From Rhodospirillales bacterium (lineage in GTDB: Bacteria > Pseudomonadota > Alphaproteobacteria > Acetobacterales > Acetobacteraceae): a DNA stretch of 58,213 nt. This document shows, one piece after another, positions 33,468-42,067 of the stretch (the stretch's first letter is position 1; every line of letters begins with the position of its first letter). A program made the position numbers and the translations under genes. The notes under the pieces were generated by a model. That model saw nothing but the letters and a program-made list of their open reading frames with translations. It searched no databases and was not told the origin of the DNA. Where the stretch lies: the NCBI GenBank assembly GCA_947460455.1, contig CANHKG010000005.1, forward strand, positions 1 to 58,213, written 5' to 3'.

Positions 33468-33512
33468 AGGTGCCGACGGCAGCAACATAGCATGTTGTTG
33501 CCGCCAGCACCT
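33468..33512. other. 21-bp-arm hairpin in thrS-infC spacer
   Basis: The reverse-strand transcript folds AGGTGC...ACAACAT with ATGTTG...GCACCT, 21 pairs with two G-U and one A-C mismatch and a 3-nt loop. It starts 21 bp after the thrS stop and ends 45 bp before the infC start codon. It has no U-tract on that strand. A role in processing, attenuation or mRNA stability is possible. Confidence 0.6.
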
Positions 33513-33532
33513 GTTTTCAAGGCCAGGGCCTG

Positions 33533-35467
33533 TTATGCGGCACCGCGCACCAGGTCCGGCGCCATCGCCTCGGCCGCCAGGCGGGCCACCGCCTCGTCCA
33601 GCGGCAGCACCTCCTGCGCCTCCCCACCGAGGCGGCGCAGGGCCACGGTGCGCTGCTCCGCTTCCTTGCGGCCGACCACGGCAATCACCGGCACGTGCTG
33701 CACGCTGTGCTCGCGGATCTTGGCGTTGATCTTCTGGTTGCTGGTGTCCAGCTTCACCTCCAGCCCCTTCGCCCGCAGCAGCGCCGCCACTTCCGCCGCA
33801 TAGCCGTCGGCGTCGGAGACGATGGTCGCCACCGCCACCTGCACCGGCGAGAGCCACAGCGGGAAGCGCCCGGCGAACTGCTCGATCAGGATGCCCAGGA
33901 AGCGCTCGAAGCTGCCCAGGATGGCGCGGTGCAGCATCACCGGCCGATGCCGCGCGCCGTCCTCGCCCACATATTCCGCATCCAGCCGCTCCGGCAGCAC
34001 GAAATCCACCTGCAGCGTGCCGCACTGCCAATCGCGCCCGATCGCATCGCGCAGCACGAATTCCAGCTTCGGGCCATAGAACGCGCCCTCGCCGGGGTTG
34101 ATCACGTATTCCACGCCCGCCTCGGCGCAGGCCTTTTCCAGCGCCCCCTCGGCCCGGTCCCACACCTCGTCCGATCCCGCCCGCACATCCGGCCGGGTGG
34201 AAAACTTCACCCGGAAGCTGTCGAAGCCGAAATCCCGATAGATGGAGGAGAGCAGGTCGACAAACCGCACCGTCTCTGCCCCGATCTGGTCCTCGGTGCA
34301 GAAGATGTGCCCGTCATCCTGCTGGAACGCCCGCACGCGCATGATCCCGTGCAGCGCGCCAGAGGGCTCATAGCGATGATCCTGCCCAAACTCCGCCAGC
34401 CGCAGCGGCAGCTCGCGATAGCTGCGCATGCCCTGGTTGAACACCATCACCGCGCCCGGGCAGTTCATCGGCTTCAGCGCGAGCGTCTTCTCCTCCTCGT
34501 CCACGCGAACGAGGAACATGTTCTCGCGGTACTTCTCCCAGTGGCCGGAAGCCTCCCACAGCGCCCGATCCACCAGCTGCGGCGTCTTGATCTCCACGTA
34601 GCCATTGGCCTCCAGCCGCCGGCGCACATAGGTCTCGCTGGTGCGATACAGCTTCCAGCCCTTGGGGTGCCAGAACACGCTGCCCGTCGCCTCTTCCTGC
34701 AGATGGAACAGGTTCATGTCCTTGCCGATGCGGCGGTGGTCGCGCTTCTCGGCCTCCTCCAGCATGTGCAGGTGGGCATCCAGCTCCTTCTGGTCGCGCC
34801 AGGCGGTGCCATAGATGCGGCTGAGCATCGGGTTGCGGTGATCGCCACGCCAATAGGCACCGGCCACCTTCATCAGCTTGAACGCCGTGCCCACGTCCCC
34901 GGTCCCGCGCATATGCGGGCCGCGGCACAGATCGATCCAGTCGCCCTGGCTGTAGAGCGTGATCACCTCGGTGTTCGGCAGGTCGCGGATCAGCTCGGCC
35001 TTGTACTTCTCGCCCTTGGCCTCGAAGAAGGCGATGCCCTCGTCGCGGTCGATCACGCTGCGCACGAAGGGGGCGTTGCGCCCCACGATCTCGCGCATCT
35101 TGGCCTCGATCGCCGCGAAATCCTCCGTGGTGAAGGGCTCGTTGCGCGCGAAATCGTAATAGAAGCCGTTCTCGATCGAAGGCCCGATCGTCACCTGCGT
35201 GCCGGGAAACAGCTCCTGCACCGCCTCGGCCAGCACATGGGCGCAATCGTGGCGGATCATCTCCAGCGCCACGTCATCCTTGCGCGTCACGAACACCAGG
35301 TTCGCATCGGCCTCGATCACCGTGGAGAGATCAACCAGCTTGCCGTCGATCTTCATGGCAAGCGCGGCACGCGCGAGGCCGGGCCCGATGGCGGCCGCCA
35401 CGGTAGTGCCCGCAACCGGCGCATCGAACGAGCGCACGGAGCCGTCGGGCAGCGTGATGGCGGGCAT
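33533..35467 (-). CDS. thrS: Threonyl-tRNA synthetase
   Basis: 644-aa class II synthetase. The N-terminal TGS domain ([20 protein letters not shown]) is followed by the editing domain with HDCAH (about residues 73-77) and [12 protein letters not shown]. The catalytic core has zinc-binding cysteine in [10 protein letters not shown], motif 2 around [20 protein letters not shown] and motif 3 in the [16 protein letters not shown] region. A C-terminal anticodon-binding domain ([20 protein letters not shown]) completes it. Length is standard. Confidence 0.97.
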   Translation of the reverse strand: MPAITLPDGSVRSFDAPVAGTTVAAAIGPGLARAALAMKIDGKLVDLSTVIEADANLVFVTRKDDVALEMIRHDCAHVLAEAVQELFPGTQVTIGPSIENGFYYDFARNEPFTTEDFAAIEAKMREIVGRNAPFVRSVIDRDEGIAFFEAKGEKYKAELIRDLPNTEVITLYSQGDWIDLCRGPHMRGTGDVGTAFKLMKVAGAYWRGDHRNPMLSRIYGTAWRDQKELDAHLHMLEEAEKRDHRRIGKDMNLFHLQEEATGSVFWHPKGWKLYRTSETYVRRRLEANGYVEIKTPQLVDRALWEASGHWEKYRENMFLVRVDEEEKTLALKPMNCPGAVMVFNQGMRSYRELPLRLAEFGQDHRYEPSGALHGIMRVRAFQQDDGHIFCTEDQIGAETVRFVDLLSSIYRDFGFDSFRVKFSTRPDVRAGSDEVWDRAEGALEKACAEAGVEYVINPGEGAFYGPKLEFVLRDAIGRDWQCGTLQVDFVLPERLDAEYVGEDGARHRPVMLHRAILGSFERFLGILIEQFAGRFPLWLSPVQVAVATIVSDADGYAAEVAALLRAKGLEVKLDTSNQKINAKIREHSVQHVPVIAVVGRKEAEQRTVALRRLGGEAQEVLPLDEAVARLAAEAMAPDLVRGAA

Positions 35468-35509
35468 CTGGGTCTCCTCAGGGGCGAAAAATGGCCATCT
35501 TCTATGGCC

Positions 35510-36412
35510 CTAGGGCAGCGCCGCTGCAACCCTCTCCACGGTCAGGTCCGCCAACACGGGAACGCGGATCACGGTGGGCCAGCTGCCATCCGGCCCGCGC
35601 GGCGCGGTCATCGTGGGGTCACTGTCGCGGGAGAACAGCACCACCGCGGGGCAGCCGGCCGCGGCGGCGATATGCGTCGGCCCGGTATCGTTGCCCACCA
35701 CCAGCGCGGCCCGGGCAGCGATGGCGAAGATGTCCAGCAGCGCGGTCTTCGCGGTCATGTCGATCGCATCGGGGCAGGCAGCCAGGATCTCGGCGGCCAA
35801 CGGCACCTCGTCCTTCCCCCCGATCACCACCGGGGTGAGCCCGTGCCCCGCCAACACCCGCGCCAGCTCGCCATACCGCGAAGCCGGCCAGCGCTTGCCG
35901 GGCCGATGGGCGGAGGCACCGGGCACCAGCAGCGCGAAACGGGCGGGCAGGGCGGGCGTGGGGCGCTGCGTCAGGAACGACAAGTCCGGGGCGGGGAAGT
36001 CCGCAATCCCCGCGATGCCCAACTGGTCCCGCTGCCGCTCGATCGTGTGCATGCGCTCCCGCTCCGGCCCGCGCTGCGGAAACCGGCAACCCCGCACATT
36101 GCCAGACCAGTCCGGCCGCCCCGCCAGATGGAAATACCAACCGGAGCGCCCAGAGGTCTGCAGGTCATACACCCTATCGAACCCCGCCAGCGCGCGCCGC
36201 AGCCGAAGCAGCCCCGCGATGTTCCAGGCCGCCGGCCGTTCGTCGATCGCCACCCGATCAAACCACGGCGCAGCGTTTGCCAGCGCGGCAAATGGCTTTG
36301 TGGTCAGCAGGGTAATCTCCGCCCCGGGATGATGCGCCCGGATGGCAGCAAACGGCCCGAAGGACATCACCACGTCCCCCAGCGCCCCCAGACGAATCAC
36401 AAGAACACGCAT
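35510..36412 (-). CDS. Glycosyltransferase family 9 (heptosyltransferase-like)
   Basis: 300-aa GT-B glycosyltransferase of the ADP-heptose:LPS heptosyltransferase family. The N-terminus MRVLVIRLGALGDVVMSFGP carries the family's GDV/GD motif. The C-terminal domain has ARFALLVPGASAHRPGKRWP and VVGNDTGPTHIAAAAGCPAV, binding the nucleotide sugar. Shorter than enteric RfaC/RfaF (about 320-350 aa). The start at 36412 is chosen; the upstream extension is derived from an AT-rich repeat. Probably builds lipopolysaccharide core with the family 4 enzyme at 36672. Confidence 0.9.
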   Translation of the reverse strand: MRVLVIRLGALGDVVMSFGPFAAIRAHHPGAEITLLTTKPFAALANAAPWFDRVAIDERPAAWNIAGLLRLRRALAGFDRVYDLQTSGRSGWYFHLAGRPDWSGNVRGCRFPQRGPERERMHTIERQRDQLGIAGIADFPAPDLSFLTQRPTPALPARFALLVPGASAHRPGKRWPASRYGELARVLAGHGLTPVVIGGKDEVPLAAEILAACPDAIDMTAKTALLDIFAIAARAALVVGNDTGPTHIAAAAGCPAVVLFSRDSDPTMTAPRGPDGSWPTVIRVPVLADLTVERVAAALP

Positions 36413-36671
36413 CAGACGCCAACGTGTCTGGATTGTCTGCCACGAGCGCAAAGTCGGAAAGGTCTTTTTGCTTCTTTTTCTTCAGAAAAAGAAGGCGCTT
36501 CCTTCCCAAAAGCCCGTTTGAGACCTCGCTCTGGCGAGTCAGAGGGGCCTGCCTGGCCCCGGCCGGCGGTGATTTGCGAGCACCGGCGCGGAGCGGCCTG
36601 GTGGCCGTGAGCACCGGAGCACAGAAAATCGCCGTCGGATGACCGCCAGAGTAGAGGTATCAGACGGGCTT
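36413..36671. repeat. Spacer with solo hairpin A
   Basis: The 259-bp gap between two reverse-strand glycosyltransferase genes holds one hairpin A at 36471-36494 (CTTCTTTTTC / GAAAAAGAAG), in the orientation seen after other gene ends, and no hairpin B. The remainder is GC-rich and shows no gene. Confidence 0.7.
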
Positions 36672-37817
36672 TCACCCCAGCACTTCCCGATACACATCCA
36701 GCGTCGCCGCCTGCATCGCCGCGGTGGTGAACCGCGCATGCACCATTGCCCGCGCCTGTTCCCCCATATCCAGCCGCGTCGCCAGGGGCTGGGCCAGCAC
36801 CTGGTCCAGCATGCCCGCCAGCTCATCGGGGTCGTTCGGCCGCACCCGCCATCCCGTCACGCCGTGCGCCACGGTTTCCACCGCCCCGCCATGGTCGGTG
36901 GCGATCACCGGCCGCGCCATCGCCTGGCCCTCGATCACCACGCGCCCAAAGGCTTCCGGCTGGGTGGAGGCGTTCACCACGATATCGGAAAGCTTCAGCG
37001 CCGCCGGCATGTCGTCCACGTTGCCCACGATGCGCACCCGGTGCTCCACCCGCAGCCGCCGGGCCAGGGCCGCGAGTTCCTCGGCATAGGCATGGCGCCC
37101 CTGGTCGGAGCCGGCCAGCACCACCACGGCTTCGGTGTTGCGCAGCCGGGCGAGCGCCTGGATCAGCACGCCCTGGCCCTTCCAGCGCGTCAGCCGGCCC
37201 GGCAGCAGGATGATCGGCTGGCCATCCTCCACCCGCCAGGCCCGCGCCAGCCGCGGCACCCGGTCCCCGTTCACCTTCGCCGGCTCGAACTGCGAAACAT
37301 CCACCCCGCGCGGGATCATGCGGATGCGCGCCGGCGGCACGCCATGGCGTTGCTGGATCAGCTCGGCGATGAAACCGCTGATGGCGATCACCAGCGTGCC
37401 GCGCGCCATCACGGAATTGTACCAGCGCTTGCCGGGAAACCCCTCGCTGTAGGTGCCGTGATAGGTGGTCACGAACGGCACCCGCGTGCGCTTCGCCGCC
37501 AGCCACGCCGCCCAGGCCGGCGCGCGGGAACGGGCATGCACGATGTCCACCTTTTCGCTGCGGATCACCTCCTCCAGCAGCGCGGCGTTGCGCCAGATCC
37601 GCCAGGGATCGCGGGAGGCGAGCGGCAGGGTCACATGGTCCGCACCCAGCCGCAGCAGGTTCGGCACCAAACGCCCGCCGGCGCTGGCCACCATGGCGCG
37701 CCCACCGGCGGCATGGATGGCAGAGGCGACTTCCAATGTGCCGCGCTCCACCCCGCCGGTTTCCAGCGCGGGCAGCACCTGCAGCACGGTCGGGTAGCGA
37801 CTCGCGGGATCGGTCAT
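36672..37817 (-). CDS. Glycosyltransferase family 4
   Basis: 381-aa GT-B enzyme. The acceptor-side N-terminal domain starts with VLQVLPALETGGVERGTLEV (GGVER is typical of GT4). The donor-binding domain shows LPGRLTRWKGQGVLIQALAR (about residues 205-224) and the EX7E-type block EAFGRVVIEGQAMARPVIAT (about residues 313-332). Likely assembles cell-surface polysaccharide or LPS core. The start at 37817 gives a normal N-terminus; an upstream in-frame ATG at 37853 lies in the divergent promoter region. Confidence 0.92.
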   Translation of the reverse strand: MTDPASRYPTVLQVLPALETGGVERGTLEVASAIHAAGGRAMVASAGGRLVPNLLRLGADHVTLPLASRDPWRIWRNAALLEEVIRSEKVDIVHARSRAPAWAAWLAAKRTRVPFVTTYHGTYSEGFPGKRWYNSVMARGTLVIAISGFIAELIQQRHGVPPARIRMIPRGVDVSQFEPAKVNGDRVPRLARAWRVEDGQPIILLPGRLTRWKGQGVLIQALARLRNTEAVVVLAGSDQGRHAYAEELAALARRLRVEHRVRIVGNVDDMPAALKLSDIVVNASTQPEAFGRVVIEGQAMARPVIATDHGGAVETVAHGVTGWRVRPNDPDELAGMLDQVLAQPLATRLDMGEQARAMVHARFTTAAMQAATLDVYREVLG

Positions 37818-37920
37818 GCCCCGCGCTATATCATGCCGGACCGATCTTCCCATGGCCGGGCAACCCAGCCCTGCCGCACCGCCCTACCGGGGCTGCCCGT
37901 CACGCGATAGCGTCCGCGCC

Positions 37921-38805
37921 ATGGATCGGGCCACCCGTCGGCGGGCAATTCTGTGCGTCATGGCGGCCTCGGGCCTCTATACGGTCTCCGCCGCGCTGGT
38001 GAAGGCGCTGGCCACCGGCTACCCGGCGGTGGAAATGATGTTCTTCCGCAGCCTGGTCGTCGGCGTGGTCATGCTGCCCATCCAGCTGCGCGCCCATGGC
38101 GTGCAGGCGCTGCGGCCTAAAAAGCCCATGGGCCATGTCTGGCGCCTGATCTTCGGCTTCATCGGCATGCTCACGGCCTATTACGGCTACGGCGCCCTGC
38201 CGCTCGCCACCAACACGGCGTTGGGCTTCTGCATGCCGCTGTTCCTCACCATCCTCTCCGTGCCCCTGCTGGGCGAACGCGTGGGCTGGCAGCGCGTGGT
38301 GGCGGTGCTGGCCGGTCTGTTCGGCGTGGTGCTGATGGTGCGCCCCTGGGCCGCGGGGGCCGATGCGCTGCCGCTGGTGCCGGTCCTGATCGTGATGTCC
38401 GGCGTCGTCACCTGGGCGCTGGCGATGATCTCCATCCGCCGCATGGGCGAACAGGGCGAAAGCAACGGCGCCATCGTCATGTGGTTCGGCATCGGCAGCA
38501 CCGTGCTGGCCGGGCTGCTCTGCCTGCCGGTCTGGGTCACGCCAGACTGGATCGGCCTGGCCGGCCTGATCACCGTCGGCCTCGTCACCCTGGTGGCGCA
38601 ACTGCTGATGACCGAAGCCTACCGCATCGGGGAGACCACGCTGGTGGCCCCCTTCGAATACGGCGCCATCATCTACTCCACCCTGCTGGGCCTGCTGATC
38701 TGGCACGAAGTGCCCGGGATATGGTCGTTCGTCGGCATCGCCATCATCATCGCCGCCGGGCTGATGGTCTGGCACCAGGAACTGCGCGGCAAGGCAACGC
38801 CGTAA
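37921..38805 (+). CDS. DMT superfamily (EamA) transporter
   Basis: 294-aa inner-membrane transporter with 10 TM helices. Domain 1 contains MMFFRSLVVGVVMLPIQLRA and GFIGMLTAYYGYGALPLATN; domain 2 contains TEAYRIGETTLVAPFEYGAI and YSTLLGLLIWHEVP, all typical of RhaT/EamA exporters. It starts at 37921; the longer frame from 37816 overlaps the divergent glycosyltransferase start. Substrate unknown. Immediately followed by hairpin B of a composite repeat. Confidence 0.92.
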   Translation: MDRATRRRAILCVMAASGLYTVSAALVKALATGYPAVEMMFFRSLVVGVVMLPIQLRAHGVQALRPKKPMGHVWRLIFGFIGMLTAYYGYGALPLATNTALGFCMPLFLTILSVPLLGERVGWQRVVAVLAGLFGVVLMVRPWAAGADALPLVPVLIVMSGVVTWALAMISIRRMGEQGESNGAIVMWFGIGSTVLAGLLCLPVWVTPDWIGLAGLITVGLVTLVAQLLMTEAYRIGETTLVAPFEYGAIIYSTLLGLLIWHEVPGIWSFVGIAIIIAAGLMVWHQELRGKATP

Positions 38806-38813
38806 AAGAAAGC

Positions 38814-38966
38814 GGTTCTTTTTTGAAAAAAAGAACCAAAAAACTTTCATTCGTCATTGCGAGCGCAGCGAAGCAATCCATCGCGCCGCACCCCCAACGC
38901 CAAATTCATTACCAACAGCGCCATTCATGAAGTCTTTTTTGCTTCTTTTTTCTTCAGAAAAAAGAA
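38814..38966. repeat. Composite A/B hairpin element, copy 2 (inverted)
   Basis: Hairpin B at 38814-38837 (GGTTCTTTTTT / AAAAAAGAACC) followed by AAAAAACTTTC, then a spacer, then AAGTCTTTTTTG and hairpin A at 38942-38966 (CTTCTTTTTTC / GAAAAAAGAAG). The order is reversed relative to the other copies, but the two halves again face tail to tail. The spacer contains a separate short palindromic repeat (38853-38885). Confidence 0.8.
38853..38885. repeat. REP-like TCATTGCGAGCG palindrome
   Basis: GTCATTGCGAGCGCAGCGAA followed by GCAATCCA: ATTGC/GCAAT arms enclose GAGCGCAGCGAA. This resembles a short interspersed repeat that occurs in many unrelated proteobacteria. Only one copy is seen here, nested inside the composite element. 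Confidence 0.55.
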
Positions 38967-39079
38967 GACTCTTCCCTTCCTTCCACACGCCTGCCCGGCT
39001 ATCCGAGCTAACCAAAACACCCCACGTACGTAGTTTTTTTCCTTGTCCACCGCCCTTGCGTGGAGCATAGTTATCATTG

Positions 39080-39445
39080 ATGACAAACCAACCCGCCGCA
39101 CCGAGCGAAGCCGACGCACCGCGCCCCTGGGCGCGGGCGATCCTGCACGCCCGGATTCCGGCGCCGTTGAAGCTCCTGCTGCTGGCCCTGCTCGCCGCTT
39201 TCGCGCGGGCAGAGGCCCCGTGCCGCACGCGGCACCTGCTGCGCCAGGATTGGCTCTTCTCCACGAATACCGACCTCAACGACGACCTGGACGCCGCCCA
39301 GAATCCTCAAACCCTGCGCCGCCTTCTCCAATTGCGGGCGGAGATCGGCTGGCTCATGCGCGGCAGGCCCAACCGGGGCATGCCCCTGTCCGGCAGCCGC
39401 GCGCCCGTGCCTTGCCCGACGCAGGCCGCCCGCGCGCCGCCATAG
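39080..39445 (+). CDS. Hypothetical protein
   Basis: 121-aa open frame starting MTNQPAAPSEADAPRPWARA. It has a hydrophobic stretch (PLKLLLLALLAAFARA, about residues 29-44) and a charged middle (FSTNTDLNDDLDAAQNPQTL) before an arginine/proline-rich tail. No family recognised. The central segment looks protein-like, but the start has only weak ribosome-binding support and a competing reverse-strand frame exists. It could be a small membrane-anchored protein or a chance open frame upstream of the Pho-box operon. Confidence 0.4.
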   Translation: MTNQPAAPSEADAPRPWARAILHARIPAPLKLLLLALLAAFARAEAPCRTRHLLRQDWLFSTNTDLNDDLDAAQNPQTLRRLLQLRAEIGWLMRGRPNRGMPLSGSRAPVPCPTQAARAPP

Positions 39446-39541
39446 CCCGCGAACACCCCCCATCACCCCGAATCCGTCCCGAAAACCCCGCGTCCCGCGG
39501 CAATGACTCATGCCTGAACCCCAACCTCAACCAGCGTGCCA

Positions 39542-39559
39542 CTGTCATAAAATTGTCAT
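39542..39559 (+). promoter_or_regulatory. Pho box (PhoB-binding site)
   Basis: CTGTCAT-AAAA-TTGTCAT: two direct 7-bp half-sites with an 11-bp period and AT spacer, differing from the known Pho-box half-site CTGTCAT at one base only. It lies 50 bp upstream of the first phosphotransferase gene, the right distance for a PhoB-activated promoter in which the box replaces the -35; TGTAGA at 39574 is a possible -10. Confidence 0.75.
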
Positions 39560-39608
39560 GCCGGGCGCGCGGGTGTAGAGCCACCGGCCGCGACGCAGGG
39601 GAATGGCG

Positions 39609-41264
39609 ATGGCCGACAGCTTCGATCCCGCACAGCTGATCTTCGAGCCCCCCGGCCCCGGCTCCTGGCGGCTCGATCCCGTTCATGTGCCACGGCCCTG
39701 GTCGCCGTTCCATGGCGAGGTCTTCGGCCCCAACGTCTCGCTCGGCTCGGGCGAGAGTTCGCGGCGCTACGGCTCGCTCTCCGGCCGCGGGCGCTTCGCC
39801 CTGGTGAACGGCTTCGGTTATGGCGGCATGCTGCCGCTGGACCCCGCCGAGCTGCCCGCCCGCATCGCCGCCGCCGAGGAAACCTTCGCCACCCAACGCT
39901 GGCGCGCCGACCTCGTGTTGTGGGAACAGCAGGTGAAGCCGGCCACCATCCAAAGCCAGCTCGCCCTCCAGCGCATCAACACCGCAGCCCTCTCGCCGGA
40001 AGACCAGCTCGCCCACATCACCCGCTGCCGCGACAACCTGGCCGCGATGATCCAGCAGCACCACCGCTTCAACATGGCGGCCACGCTGCCGATCGCCGAC
40101 CTCATCGCCCATCTGCGCAAGTGGCTGGGCGCCCGCACCGATCCGCCGCTCGGCGCCTTCCTCGCCTTGGTGCGCGGCAGCGCCCCGGAATCCGCCGGCG
40201 CCATGCCGGAGCTGGATCGCCTCGCCGAAGCCCTGCGCGCAGATGCGTCGTCCCGCGCCCTGCTGGCCGAAGCCGACCACGCCGAGGTGATCACCCGCCT
40301 GCGCGCCGCCCCCGGCGCGGTGGGGCAGGCGGCCTGCGCCTATCTCGACCTCGTCGGCACCCGCGTGCTGGATGGGCTGGAAGTCGGCGCCCAAACCGGC
40401 AACGAGGTGCCGGAAGTGCTGGTGAAAGGCATAAGCCGCGCCGTCGATGCCGGCCCGCCCGCGCCGGGCCGCAGCACGGCGCAGGAGGAATCGCTCCTGC
40501 TCGATGCCCTGCCCGCCGAACACCACGCCACCTTCCACGCCCTGCTGGCCGAAGCCCGGCACAACTCCCGCCTGCGCGACGAGCGCGGCCTCTATTCCGA
40601 TGTCTGGGCCGCCGGCATCTGCCGCACCGCCATCATCGCCACCGGCACCCGCCTCGCAGCAGGAGGCCGCCTCGCCCACGCCGCCCACCTGGTGGAGGCA
40701 AACTGGGAAGAGATGCAGGCCATCCTGCGCGGCCAGGGTGGCCCCGATGCGGATACCCTCGCCGCCCGCGCCCGCTACCGCACCAGCGTCGATGCCAGCA
40801 TCGCGCCGCCCACGCTGGGCGACCCGCCAAAGCCGCCCACCATGCCGGAGAACCTGCCCCCCGCCGCCCTGCGCATCGCCCGCGCCATGATGGCCAGCGG
40901 CGAGGCAATGTTCGGCCTGCCGCCCGAAACCGCGCAGGAACCCACCCGCCTGCGCGGCACCGGCTCCAGCCCCGGCACCGTCACCGGCACCGCCCGCGTC
41001 ATCCGCAGCCCCGCCGAGTTTGGCCGCCTCGAGCCCGGCGACATCCTCGTCACCGCCACCACCACCGAAAGCTTCAACATCGTCCTGCCGCTGCTGGGCG
41101 GCATCGTCACCGACACCGGCGGCCTGCTCTCCCACGCCGCCATCGTCAGCCGCGAATACGGCATCCCCGGCGTCGTCGGCACCCGCCACGCCACCAAGCG
41201 CATCCCCGACGGCGCCACCATCCGCGTGGACGGCCTCAAGGGCGAGGTGGTGCTGCTGCCATGA
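39609..41264 (+). CDS. PEP-utilizing enzyme: substrate module + phosphohistidine domain (unit 1)
   Basis: 551-aa soluble protein. Residues about 450-550 form the PEP-utilizer swivel domain: GTGSSPGTVTGTARVI, then DTGGLLSHAAIVSREYGIPG, whose His509 is the expected phosphorylated residue, then IPDGATIRVDG at the end. Residues 1-430 are largely helical and match nothing I can name; by analogy with rifampin phosphotransferase or phenylphosphate synthase they would bind the acceptor. There is no ATP-grasp domain: that is the next gene, overlapping by ATGA. The start at 39609 has AGGGG 7 bp upstream; ATG 39603 is also in frame but too close to it. Preceded by a Pho box. Confidence 0.85.
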   Translation: MADSFDPAQLIFEPPGPGSWRLDPVHVPRPWSPFHGEVFGPNVSLGSGESSRRYGSLSGRGRFALVNGFGYGGMLPLDPAELPARIAAAEETFATQRWRADLVLWEQQVKPATIQSQLALQRINTAALSPEDQLAHITRCRDNLAAMIQQHHRFNMAATLPIADLIAHLRKWLGARTDPPLGAFLALVRGSAPESAGAMPELDRLAEALRADASSRALLAEADHAEVITRLRAAPGAVGQAACAYLDLVGTRVLDGLEVGAQTGNEVPEVLVKGISRAVDAGPPAPGRSTAQEESLLLDALPAEHHATFHALLAEARHNSRLRDERGLYSDVWAAGICRTAIIATGTRLAAGGRLAHAAHLVEANWEEMQAILRGQGGPDADTLAARARYRTSVDASIAPPTLGDPPKPPTMPENLPPAALRIARAMMASGEAMFGLPPETAQEPTRLRGTGSSPGTVTGTARVIRSPAEFGRLEPGDILVTATTTESFNIVLPLLGGIVTDTGGLLSHAAIVSREYGIPGVVGTRHATKRIPDGATIRVDGLKGEVVLLP

Positions 41265-42064
41265 GCCTGGTGGATCTCGCCGCCGCCGTCTCGCCCGACG
41301 AATACGGCGGCAAAGCCGCGCAACTGGGTGCGGCCCTGCGCGCCGGCCTGCCGGTGCCGGAAGGCTTCGCCCTGCGCCACGATTTCGCCGAAGCCGTCGC
41401 CCAAGGCGAGGCCCAGGCCTGCGCCCACCTCGCCGAAGCCTGCGCCGCGCTGCCCGGCCCCTTCGCCGTCCGCTCCTCCGCCATCGGGGAAGACGGCGCC
41501 GAAGCCAGCTTCGCCGGCCAGCACGCCACGCTGCTGAACGTGATCGACGTGCCCGCCGCCGTTGCCGAGGTCTGGCGCTCCGCCTTCGCCGACTCCGCCA
41601 TGGCCTACCGCCAGCGCGTCGGCGCCGCCGGCCCGGTGCGCATGGCCGTGGTGGTGCAGCGCCTGGTGAACGCCGACAGCGCCGGCGTGATGTTCACCCG
41701 CAACCCGATCACCAAGGCCGACGAGCTGGTGGTGGAAGCCGGTTGGGGCCTGGGTGAGGCAGTGGTGCAGGGCATGATCGTGCCGGATTTCTTCCGCCTC
41801 GCCCGCGATGGCGCCCTGCTGGAATGCAACCCGGGCCACAAGCCCATCGCCATCCGCCGCCGCCCGGGCGGAGACACGGTGGAGGAGGAGGTGGCGGAGC
41901 ATCTTATCGAGCTGCCCTGCCTCCAGCCCACGCACTACGCCGCCCTCGCCGCCCTGGCGCAAAGCTGCGATGCCGCCTTCGGCCCCGAGCCGCACGACAT
42001 CGAATGGGCGCTGGAGGGCAACACGCTCTACCTGCTGCAACGTCGCCCCGTGACCGCGCTCTAA
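41261..42064 (+). CDS. PEP/pyruvate-binding ATP-grasp protein (PPDK_N domain)
   Basis: 267-aa stand-alone nucleotide-binding domain as found at the N-terminus of PEP synthase, PPDK and rifampin phosphotransferase. Visible blocks are KAAQLGAALRAGLPVPEGFA, FAVRSSAIGEDGAEASFAGQ, GVMFTRNPITKADELVVEAG, GLGEAVVQGMIVPD and the final LYLLQRRPVTA. It should use ATP to phosphorylate the swivel-domain His of a partner, releasing AMP and Pi. It is somewhat shorter than the usual 300-350 aa domain. ATG overlaps the unit-1 stop, so the pair is made together; 3 bp separate it from the MFS gene. Confidence 0.9.
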   Translation: MSLVDLAAAVSPDEYGGKAAQLGAALRAGLPVPEGFALRHDFAEAVAQGEAQACAHLAEACAALPGPFAVRSSAIGEDGAEASFAGQHATLLNVIDVPAAVAEVWRSAFADSAMAYRQRVGAAGPVRMAVVVQRLVNADSAGVMFTRNPITKADELVVEAGWGLGEAVVQGMIVPDFFRLARDGALLECNPGHKPIAIRRRPGGDTVEEEVAEHLIELPCLQPTHYAALAALAQSCDAAFGPEPHDIEWALEGNTLYLLQRRPVTAL

Positions 42065-42067
42065 CGG

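Noticed and set aside
39074-39511. 145-codon reverse open frame opposite the hypothetical gene at 39080
   Set aside because: Arg/Gly/Gln-rich with no domain, and it runs across the stop region of the forward frame. The forward frame looks more protein-like, though also uncertain.
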